DNA of 7,974 nt from the NCBI GenBank assembly GCA_020724325.1, contig DYHC01000082.1, forward strand, positions 1 to 7,974, written 5' to 3'. Under the pieces are notes generated by a model. That model ran no database searches. It saw only the letters and a program-made list of their open reading frames with translations, and was not told the DNA's origin. The position numbers and the translations under genes are program-made. This document shows, piece after piece, positions 1 to 6,049 of the stretch (positions are counted from its first letter, which is position 1; every line of letters starts with the position of its first letter). The DNA is from Melioribacter roseus (lineage in GTDB: Bacteria > Bacteroidota > Ignavibacteria > Ignavibacteriales > Melioribacteraceae).

Positions 1-696
1 ACCGGTGCAATGTATTCTGAAGAGTTTATTGCGGATATAATTGATTTCTGTGAGAAGAGAGATATCTATTTAATAATGGACGATATTTATCATCGCTTGA
101 TATTCGACGGCAAAAAACTGATTAGTGCCTACAACTATACAAAAAAATCTATCGAAGAATCGAAATTGATAATTATTAACGGAGTATCTAAACAATATGC
201 AATGACAGGATTTAGAATTGGCTGGGCAGTTGGTAATAAAAAGGTTATTGAGGCAATGTCTAATATTCAGGGTCATCAAACCTCCGGGCCTTCGGTTCTA
301 TTGCAAAAAGCTGCTGTTGGTGCGTTAAATGGAATTCAGTCCGGTGTTGAAAGTCTGCGTGTTACACTCGAAAATAATCGTAACGTGCTCATTAGTTTAC
401 TAAAGTCATTTAATGGTGTTAAAGTAACCGTTCCAAATGGAACGTTTTACTGCTTTGCGGACTTTAGTGCATATGAAAAAGATTCTCAAAAATTATCATC
501 GTACCTAATTGATAAAGTAATGGTTCTTACTGTCCCCGGCAAGGAATTTGGATTGGACGGTTACTTAAGAATTAGTTATTGCGGAACAATTAAAGATATT
601 GCCGAAGGTATTGAAAGAATGAAATGGGCACTCGACCCAAATTCTCCAAATGAACTTTATATAGGCGATCGTAAATTAGTGAGGGATTGGTCATGA
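1..696 (+). CDS. PLP-dependent class I/II aminotransferase, C-terminal part (5' end outside window)
   Basis: Partial gene. The reading frame is open from base 1, where the first three codons read Thr-Gly-Ala. They fit the end of the class I aminotransferase NPTG motif, so the ATG at base 10 is internal, not the start. Visible landmarks are the PLP-ring Asp and Tyr in MDDIYH (codons 79-90), the Schiff-base lysine in NGVSKQYAMTGFRIGW (Lys codon 190-192), and the substrate-carboxylate Arg in YLRISY (codon 568-570). The family transfers an amino group between an amino acid and a 2-oxo acid in the cytoplasm. Aspartate or a related substrate is likely, but specificity cannot be read from this part. 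About 20 residues (ALDPNSPNELYIGDRKLVRD) extend beyond the usual family end. The stop TGA overlaps the pckA start as ATGA, implying one transcript and translational coupling. It resembles the aminotransferase at 2460-3653. Confidence 0.93.
   Translation, partial: TGAMYSEEFIADIIDFCEKRDIYLIMDDIYHRLIFDGKKLISAYNYTKKSIEESKLIIINGVSKQYAMTGFRIGWAVGNKKVIEAMSNIQGHQTSGPSVLLQKAAVGALNGIQSGVESLRVTLENNRNVLISLLKSFNGVKVTVPNGTFYCFADFSAYEKDSQKLSSYLIDKVMVLTVPGKEFGLDGYLRISYCGTIKDIAEGIERMKWALDPNSPNELYIGDRKLVRDWS
681..696 (+). promoter_or_regulatory. pckA ribosome binding site and ATGA stop/start overlap
   Basis: GAGG at 681-684 lies 8 bases before the ATG at 693. That ATG shares bases with the TGA stop (694-696) of the upstream aminotransferase. 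This arrangement decides the pckA start: a TTG at 687 is in frame but sits right against the GAGG, too close to be used with it. The overlap suggests that ribosomes finishing the aminotransferase reinitiate on pckA. Confidence 0.75.
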
Positions 697-2339
697 GTAA
701 ATACTTAGATTTTAGCACGCCGGCAAGTAAGCAAGCATTAGAACTTGCATCCGATTTCAGATTAAAGAACCAGGGACTTACTTACCTTGATAGAGTATAT
801 TGGAATTTACCTGAAGAAGCTCTTTACGAAGAAGCAATTTTTAGAAATGAAGGTAAATTGGTAAAAGGCGGCGCTCTTTTAGTAAATACCGGGAAACATA
901 CAGCAAGAGCAGCTGCAGATAAATTTGTTGTTAGGGAAGAATCTACAGAGAAAGATATTTGGTGGGGAACTTACAACCGCCCTTATGCTAATGCAAAGTG
1001 GTCGCAATTAATGGGAAGATTACAAGCATGGGCGCAGGGTGAAGAGTTTTTTGTTCAGGATGTTTATGCCGGTGCAGACCCTGAATACAAAATGCCGGTT
1101 CGTATTATTACTGAAAAAGCGTGGCATTCATTATTTGTACGTAATATGTTTATTACTACAAACGATAGGGATGAATTGAAAAAATTTATACCGGAGTTTA
1201 CAGTAATTGCCCTCCCAGGATTTAAAGTTGATCCGATTACGGACGGAACACGTACAGAAACTGCCATTCTTATTAATTTCGATCAACGTACGGCAATAAT
1301 TGCAAATTCAATGTACGCCGGTGAAATAAAAAAATCAATTTTTACTGTACTTAATTTCCTGCTTACATATCAGGACGTACTGCCAATGCATTGTTCTGCA
1401 AATGTTGGAAGCAGCGGTGATGTAGCGCTCTTTTTCGGACTAAGCGGAACAGGTAAGACAACACTTTCTGCAGACCCTAAAAGAAGATTAATTGGAGATG
1501 ATGAACATGGCTGGAGTTCGAATGGCATATTTAACTTTGAAGGCGGATGCTATGCTAAAGTAATCCGGCTTTCTGCAGAACACGAACCGCAGATTTATTC
1601 AGCAACTCATCGCTTTGGAACAATTCTGGAAAATGTAGTTTTCGATCCTGTATCACGTAATATAGACCTCGATGATGATACCATAACAGAAAATACACGC
1701 TGCTCATATCCAATTGAATTTATACCGAATGTTATTGAAGATGGATATGTAAGAACTCATCCTAAAAATGTTATTTACCTAACATGCGATGCATCCGGTG
1801 TAATGCCGCCGATTGCGCGTTTAACTCCAGAACAAGCTCAATATCATTTTATAAGCGGTTATACTTCAAAAATTGCCGGAACAGAAATAGGGCTTGGAAT
1901 TGAACCTCAAATAACATTTTCTGCATGTTTCGGTGGTCCGTTTATGGTTCGTCATCCATTCGAATACTCAGAAATGCTGAAACAAAGGCTGCTGAAACAT
2001 AATGCTACGGTTTGGTTAGTTAACACCGGCTGGGTTGGCGGAAGATTTGGTGTAGGAAAACGAATTAGCATCCGCTATACAAGAAATTTATTAAATGCTG
2101 CTCTGGATGGTAAATTAGATAATGTTAACTATCGGAAAGATAAATTGTTCGGATTCGAAGTGCCTATGAGTTGTCCCGACGTTCCCGAAGATGTTTTATA
2201 TCCTGAAAATTCATGGGGCAATAAAGACGAATTCTGGAAAAAATATGATGCCCTTGCTGCAAGATTTATAGAGAACTTCAAACTATTTCAAGCCGGTTGT
2301 TCTAAAGAAGTTATTGCTGCCGGTCCAAAACGGCTGTAG
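693..2339 (+). CDS. pckA: Phosphoenolpyruvate carboxykinase (ATP)
   Basis: Catalyses oxaloacetate + ATP to PEP + CO2 + ADP in the cytoplasm. This is the first committed step of gluconeogenesis, or the reverse as an anaplerotic reaction. The protein has 548 residues from the ATG at 693, close to the roughly 540 usual for ATP-type enzymes. Landmarks, numbered from that ATG, are: kinase-1a P-loop GLSGTGKTTLS (249-259, Lys255); kinase-2 Asp pair in LIGDDEHGW (Asp269-Asp270); metal ligands Lys214 in YAGEIKKS and His233 in PMHCSANVG; FEGGCYAKVIRLS after the P-loop; VNTGWVGGRFGVGKRISI and YTRNLLNAAL in the C-terminal nucleotide-binding part. One oddity is the N-terminal substrate loop. It is usually GRSPKDKF but reads ARAAADKF here (71-78); the substrate Arg (Arg72) is kept. 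The P-loop followed by ATP-type motifs argues against the GTP class. It is coupled to the upstream aminotransferase by ATGA and followed by a stem-loop. Confidence 0.97.
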   Translation: MSKYLDFSTPASKQALELASDFRLKNQGLTYLDRVYWNLPEEALYEEAIFRNEGKLVKGGALLVNTGKHTARAAADKFVVREESTEKDIWWGTYNRPYANAKWSQLMGRLQAWAQGEEFFVQDVYAGADPEYKMPVRIITEKAWHSLFVRNMFITTNDRDELKKFIPEFTVIALPGFKVDPITDGTRTETAILINFDQRTAIIANSMYAGEIKKSIFTVLNFLLTYQDVLPMHCSANVGSSGDVALFFGLSGTGKTTLSADPKRRLIGDDEHGWSSNGIFNFEGGCYAKVIRLSAEHEPQIYSATHRFGTILENVVFDPVSRNIDLDDDTITENTRCSYPIEFIPNVIEDGYVRTHPKNVIYLTCDASGVMPPIARLTPEQAQYHFISGYTSKIAGTEIGLGIEPQITFSACFGGPFMVRHPFEYSEMLKQRLLKHNATVWLVNTGWVGGRFGVGKRISIRYTRNLLNAALDGKLDNVNYRKDKLFGFEVPMSCPDVPEDVLYPENSWGNKDEFWKKYDALAARFIENFKLFQAGCSKEVIAAGPKRL

Positions 2340-2350
2340 CCAATTTTATC

Positions 2351-2386
2351 AAAGTGGTTCAACCAGCAAATTGATTGAACCACTTT
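2351..2386 (+). terminator. Stem-loop after pckA, probable terminator
   Basis: AAAGTGGTTCAA (2351-2362) and TTGAACCACTTT (2375-2386) form a perfect 12-bp inverted repeat around a 12-base loop, beginning 11 bases after the pckA stop. The bases after it (GCATACCTTTCTATTCT) are only moderately T-rich, so termination may be incomplete. A transcript-end stabiliser or a protein-binding palindrome is also possible. It separates the aminotransferase-pckA unit from the next gene. Confidence 0.7.
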
Positions 2387-2459
2387 GCATACCTTTCTAT
2401 TCTGATATTAAAAATGTATCTTTCAATTAAATTATGTTGCCGCTCTAAAGAATAATAAC

Positions 2460-3653
2460 GTGACAGTATCAAAACGAATTAGCCAGGTTAATATTTCATC
2501 TACAATGAAAATAGCACAGGAAGCAAAAGAAATGCTTTCGAGAGGAATTGATGTAATTGATTTGAGTGTTGGGGAATTGGATTATCCAACTCCGGCAAAT
2601 GTTAAGGCAGCTGCTATAAGAGCAATTGATTTGAACCTTACCAAGTATACTATAAACTCCGGAACTATTGAATTGCGCGAAGCTGTTTCGCAAAAATTGA
2701 AACGAGAAAATAATCTCAATTATTCTCCGGCAGAAATTATTGTATCAGCCGGAGCAAAGCAATGTGTTTACAATGCAATTCAATCAATTGTAAATGATGA
2801 TGACGAAGTTATTTTTTCATCCCCTTATTGGGTTTCATATCCTGAAATGGTTTCTCTTTCGCAAGGAAAAAGCATTATAATTCCTACCAATGAAATTGAG
2901 GGATTCAAAATAAATCCTGTTCAATTAAAAGAAACAATTTCCTCCAGAACTAAATTATTGATTCTTTGCAATCCCACAAATCCAACTGGTTCATTATATA
3001 ACAGAAGTGAACTAGAAAATATTGCAGAGATTGTTTCTGCAGGAAATTTTTATGTAATAGCCGACGAGATTTACGAAAAACTAGTATATGATAATAATAG
3101 CTTTGTTAGTTTTGCATCTCTAAGTGAGAAGATTAAGAGTAAAACAATTCTAGTAAACGGATTATCGAAAGCTTATGCAATGACAGGATGGCGAATTGGT
3201 TATGCCGCCGGTCCAGAGCACATTATAAAAGCTATGAATAAGATTCAGAGTCATAGTACTTCCAATGCGTCGTCTATATCTCAGGCAGCAGCAATAGAAG
3301 CTTTGCTGGGTCCTCAGACTTTTATCGAAGAGATGAGAAAGGATTATGAAAAAAGAAGGGATTTTTTTTATAAGAAGATTAACTCAATAAAAGGAATTAA
3401 TTGCTTAAAACCGCAAGGTACATTTTATTTATTTCCACAGATTAAATCGTTCTTCAATAGATCATCTAATATTTTTCGAATAGAACATTCATTTGATCTT
3501 GCAATGTATTTATTATACGAAGCAGCAGTAGCTGCGGTGCCGGGCAGTTCATTTGGCTGCGAAGGATATTTAAGAATGTCTTATACTGCTTCAATGGATA
3601 AATTAGCTGAAGCCACAGAAAGAATAAAAGATGCGCTGGGCAGGTTGAATTAG
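2460..3653 (+). CDS. PLP-dependent class I aminotransferase (aspartate aminotransferase-like)
   Basis: Complete 397-residue fold-type I aminotransferase, the normal length for class I beta aspartate aminotransferases. Landmarks are: N-terminal SKRISQVNISST; CNPTNPTG (Asn171-Gly177); PLP-ring Asp202 and Tyr205 in ADEIYEKL; Schiff-base Lys237 in NGLSKAYAMTGWRIGY; and substrate-carboxylate Arg372 in YLRMSY. The start must be the GTG at 2460. The frame is open back to a stop at 2409-2411, with no other ATG, GTG or TTG in between, and the next ATG (Met16) would remove conserved N-terminal sequence. The ribosome site is weak (AAAG at 2447-2450). The usual GEPDFPTP reads GELDYPTP here, a Pro-to-Leu change beside the active-site entrance. 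Aspartate is the likeliest amino donor. Prephenate or aromatic substrates are known in this subgroup, and aroE lies next door, but specificity is not proven. It is probably a paralogue of the gene cut at base 1. Confidence 0.93.
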   Translation: MTVSKRISQVNISSTMKIAQEAKEMLSRGIDVIDLSVGELDYPTPANVKAAAIRAIDLNLTKYTINSGTIELREAVSQKLKRENNLNYSPAEIIVSAGAKQCVYNAIQSIVNDDDEVIFSSPYWVSYPEMVSLSQGKSIIIPTNEIEGFKINPVQLKETISSRTKLLILCNPTNPTGSLYNRSELENIAEIVSAGNFYVIADEIYEKLVYDNNSFVSFASLSEKIKSKTILVNGLSKAYAMTGWRIGYAAGPEHIIKAMNKIQSHSTSNASSISQAAAIEALLGPQTFIEEMRKDYEKRRDFFYKKINSIKGINCLKPQGTFYLFPQIKSFFNRSSNIFRIEHSFDLAMYLLYEAAVAAVPGSSFGCEGYLRMSYTASMDKLAEATERIKDALGRLN

Positions 3654-4528
3654 TTGTTCAAATAAAATTCGAGTGCTCTTAACACTTTTTCCTTTTGCAT
3701 TTTTTCACCAGTCCATAATTCAAATGAATGCGCTCCCTGCTCAACAAACATTTTAAGTCCGGTTATTACTATGGCGCCTTGTTGTTCGGCAATTCTTAAA
3801 AACTTTGTTTTTACGGGAGTATAAACAACATCGAAAACTATCTGATCTTTAACAAAGGACTCGGGTATTGTTGTAGCAGAATCGTCAATATCCGGAAGCA
3901 TTCCTATTGAAGATGTATTTACAATTAAGTTGGAATCCTGAAGAACTTTAACTACATCCGGGGGAACGAGATGATAAGCTTTTATTTTATTGAAGAGCAT
4001 CTTAGAAGAAAAATATTCTTTCAACGATTCTGCAATCTGCTCAGTACGGTTAATTATGTTTATTCGGCTCACTTTAAAATATCTGATTAAAGCATAAATC
4101 ACACTTCTTGCTGCTCCTCCGGCACCAATTATCGAAACACATGAATTCTGAAGATGATCTTTATAAGGGTTCAAAGATTCTATAACACCTATTACATCTG
4201 TATTGAAACCGCGCAACACACCGTCGTCGTTCAATACAGTATTAACCGCACCAATTATACTTGCCTCTTCTGATACATCTTTAAGCAGAGGAATTATTTT
4301 TTCTTTTAGCGGAAGTGTTACATTAAATCCCTTTATTCCAAGAGCCACAATCCCTTTCAATGAATCTTTAAGCAGACTTGCTGGAACATCAAACGGCAGA
4401 TAAATATAGTTTAGCTCGGCAAGTTCAAAAGCTAAGTTATGCATCAGAGGCGAAAAGGAATGTTTAAGTGGATGCCCAACTATTCCGATTATTTTGGTGT
4501 TGTGATTAAATTTATTTTGAGTGTTCAT
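3650..4528 (-). CDS. aroE: Shikimate dehydrogenase (NADP+)
   Basis: Reduces 3-dehydroshikimate to shikimate with NADPH, the fourth step of chorismate synthesis, in the cytoplasm. The protein has 292 residues, slightly above the usual 270-280. The substrate domain shows HSFSP (Ser24 and Ser26 bind the shikimate carboxylate), FNVTLPLK with catalytic Lys75, GAVNT (93-97), and NTD with catalytic Asp111. The nucleotide domain shows GAGGAAR (135-141) and NRT (160-162, the usual NADP-phosphate contact), then DVVYTPVKT and a conserved Gln264 in KMFVEQGAHSFELWTG. All catalytic residues are present, so this should be active AroE rather than a degenerate YdiB-like relative. The ATG lies 6 bases after the TPR gene stop and has no clear ribosome site, so translation is probably coupled to that gene. 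Its TAA stop interlocks with the TAG of the convergent aminotransferase. Confidence 0.96.
   Translation of the reverse strand: MNTQNKFNHNTKIIGIVGHPLKHSFSPLMHNLAFELAELNYIYLPFDVPASLLKDSLKGIVALGIKGFNVTLPLKEKIIPLLKDVSEEASIIGAVNTVLNDDGVLRGFNTDVIGVIESLNPYKDHLQNSCVSIIGAGGAARSVIYALIRYFKVSRINIINRTEQIAESLKEYFSSKMLFNKIKAYHLVPPDVVKVLQDSNLIVNTSSIGMLPDIDDSATTIPESFVKDQIVFDVVYTPVKTKFLRIAEQQGAIVITGLKMFVEQGAHSFELWTGEKMQKEKVLRALEFYLNN
3672..3690 (+). terminator. Weak candidate terminator for the aminotransferase, inside the aroE 3' end
   Basis: AGTG (3672-3675) and CACT (3683-3686) can form a 4-bp stem, 5 bp with a G-U pair, around a 7-base loop. A run of Ts, further T-rich sequence and another T run follow, up to about 3715. 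The stem is short, so only the T-rich tail makes it credible. It would end the plus-strand transcript just after the TAG at 3651-3653, inside the coding region of aroE. Confidence 0.25.
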
Positions 4529-4534
4529 AAATAT

Positions 4535-5959
4535 CTATGATTTATTATCATCGAGTAATTTTGAAAAAAGTTTGGAGGATTTTACATCCGGATAATCACG
4601 TGTAAATTCATTTTTAATATTAGGATCCAGTTCAAATGTTTTTTTCAGACATTCAATGGCTTCTTGTGTCTGGCTAAGCAAGAAATTGATTTTAGCTTTA
4701 TTGTAATATGAATTTGCATGATCCGGTTTTAATCTTATGCACTCGTCAAAAGCTCTCAAAGATTCTATCCACGTTCCCATTTCAAAATAGGTTTCAGCCA
4801 GTTTATACCATGCACTAAAATTATTGTTGTTAAGTGCTATTGCATTTTTAAAACTTGTTACAGAATTGTTTAACTGACCAAGGGAGTATTCAAGATCTGC
4901 TTTAGCAAACCAGGCATCCTCAGGATTACTAGTAAGAGAAATTGCTTTATTAAAATCTTTTAATGCTAGTTGAAATTTTCCTATAGAATCGTAACAATAA
5001 CCACGTGCTAAATAAGAACCGTAATATTCGCCATCCAAATTAATTGCTTCTGTATAACATTTAATTGCTTGTTGATAGTTTTCAAGTTCTTCGTATACTT
5101 GTCCCATGTTAAACAGAATTGTTTCGTCGTACGGATCCAATTCGTATGCTTTTTTATAGGCATCTAATGCTTCGGATATTCTTCCGGTCTTTGAATAAGA
5201 ATATCCGCAGTTAAACCAGGAACTTGAAAAATCATCTTTTAATGCAATAGCCAGTTCAAATGAATTAATTGCTTTTTCCCATTGTTCCATTCGAAGATGA
5301 ATAATTCCCTTGTTATCCCAGCCAGTAAAGTTATCAGGGTCGTTATTAAGAAATTGTTCATATGAATTGAGAGCTTCATTAAACTGATTGGAATTTTCAT
5401 AGCAGAAGCCCAGCTCGTACCAAGCTTCAATATATTCGGGTTCAATTTCAACAGATTTATTAAAATATGAAATTGCCTCAGGATACTTTTCCCTTTTTTC
5501 GAATAGTATGCCAAGGTTAAAATAAATCTCGGAATTATTGGGTTCGAAAGTAAGTGCTTTTTTCAAAGATTCAATTGCTTCTTCAAACATCCCCAGATTA
5601 TCTTCAGCAATTGACATATTGATAAAGGTTTCTACATCGTTGGGATTCAGCGATAAAGATTTTCTAAAACAGACATAAGCTTCATCGAATTGGAATGAAT
5701 TATTAAGAAAAATTCCCTTAAATTGCCAAAGCTCCGAATTGAACGGAGTAATGGTTATTACGGCTTCTGTCAGCTGTAATCCATCTTCCAAATAATCGTT
5801 TTCTAAACATAATTGAATTGTTTCTTCTATATAATCGATATTAGCAAGAACTTGTCCGTTGTTTATGAATTCAATTGAATTTTTTATTCTAGATTTAATC
5901 TCTTTTTCATCGAAATCTCTGTCTAAATTATCATTCAGATAGTCTTCAGAAAAACTCAT
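4535..5959 (-). CDS. Tetratricopeptide repeat protein, 12 tandem TPRs
   Basis: A 474-residue protein that is almost pure TPR. Residues 75-448 divide into eleven consecutive 34-residue repeats with no insertion. Most show the consensus pattern: aromatic or hydrophobic at position 4, Gly or Ala at 8, Ala at 20, a hydrophobic or aromatic residue at 24, and Pro or Asp near 32. Residues 41-74 are a twelfth, degenerate repeat in the same register. A charged, acidic N-terminus (1-40) and a short tail (449-474) cap the array. I see no signal peptide, membrane segment or enzymatic domain, so it is probably a cytoplasmic superhelical scaffold that binds proteins or peptides. Its partner is unknown. The start is supported by AGGA six bases before the ATG. 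It lies 6 bp upstream of aroE in one transcription unit and 90 bp downstream of the galactokinase-like gene. A role in aromatic synthesis is not implied. Confidence 0.95.
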   Translation of the reverse strand: MSFSEDYLNDNLDRDFDEKEIKSRIKNSIEFINNGQVLANIDYIEETIQLCLENDYLEDGLQLTEAVITITPFNSELWQFKGIFLNNSFQFDEAYVCFRKSLSLNPNDVETFINMSIAEDNLGMFEEAIESLKKALTFEPNNSEIYFNLGILFEKREKYPEAISYFNKSVEIEPEYIEAWYELGFCYENSNQFNEALNSYEQFLNNDPDNFTGWDNKGIIHLRMEQWEKAINSFELAIALKDDFSSSWFNCGYSYSKTGRISEALDAYKKAYELDPYDETILFNMGQVYEELENYQQAIKCYTEAINLDGEYYGSYLARGYCYDSIGKFQLALKDFNKAISLTSNPEDAWFAKADLEYSLGQLNNSVTSFKNAIALNNNNFSAWYKLAETYFEMGTWIESLRAFDECIRLKPDHANSYYNKAKINFLLSQTQEAIECLKKTFELDPNIKNEFTRDYPDVKSSKLFSKLLDDNKS

Positions 5960-5965
5960 TTATAT

Positions 5966-5969
5966 TCCT
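5966..5969 (-). promoter_or_regulatory. Ribosome binding site of the TPR gene
   Basis: Read on the minus strand, AGGA occupies 5969-5966, followed by ATATAA and then the ATG at 5959-5957, an ideal 6-base spacing. It fixes the start of the TPR protein. It also contrasts with aroE, which has no visible site of its own. Confidence 0.7.
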
Positions 5970-6006
5970 AATTAATTCGTGGGAAAATGTATTACTAAGA
6001 AAAGTG

Positions 6007-6023
6007 AAAATCAAGTTGATTTT
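6007..6023. repeat. 17-bp palindrome between the galactokinase-like and TPR genes
   Basis: AAAATCAAGTTGATTTT is a perfect 8+1+8 inverted repeat, about 48 bp upstream of the TPR start and 27 bp past the stop of the galactokinase-like gene. The one-base centre suits a dimeric DNA-binding protein. Alternatively, the RNA could fold as a 6-bp AT-rich hairpin with a 5-base loop, too weak to be a confident terminator. It may be an operator for a TPR-aroE promoter, but no clear promoter boxes are visible, and AT-rich sequence makes chance palindromes more likely. Confidence 0.4.
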
Positions 6024-6049
6024 AATTTTAGATTTTACTGACAGAGAAA

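Noticed and set aside
10..12. ATG at base 10 as the start of the first aminotransferase
   Set aside because: The frame is open upstream and the preceding codons Thr-Gly-Ala fit the NPTG motif of the family, so the real start is outside the window.
687..692. TTG at 687 as the pckA start, adding two residues
   Set aside because: It lies immediately against the GAGG ribosome site, while the ATG at 693 has proper spacing and forms the ATGA overlap.
1064..1267. 67-codon minus-strand open frame inside pckA
   Set aside because: It is antisense to a strongly conserved enzyme frame; composition alone explains it.
4203..4403. 66-codon plus-strand open frame inside aroE
   Set aside because: It is antisense to the conserved catalytic region of AroE and has no domain or ribosome site to support it.
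5239..5514. 91-codon minus-strand open frame inside the TPR gene
   Set aside because: It overlaps the clearly repetitive TPR frame on the same strand, lacks recognisable motifs, and is explained as a shifted-frame shadow.
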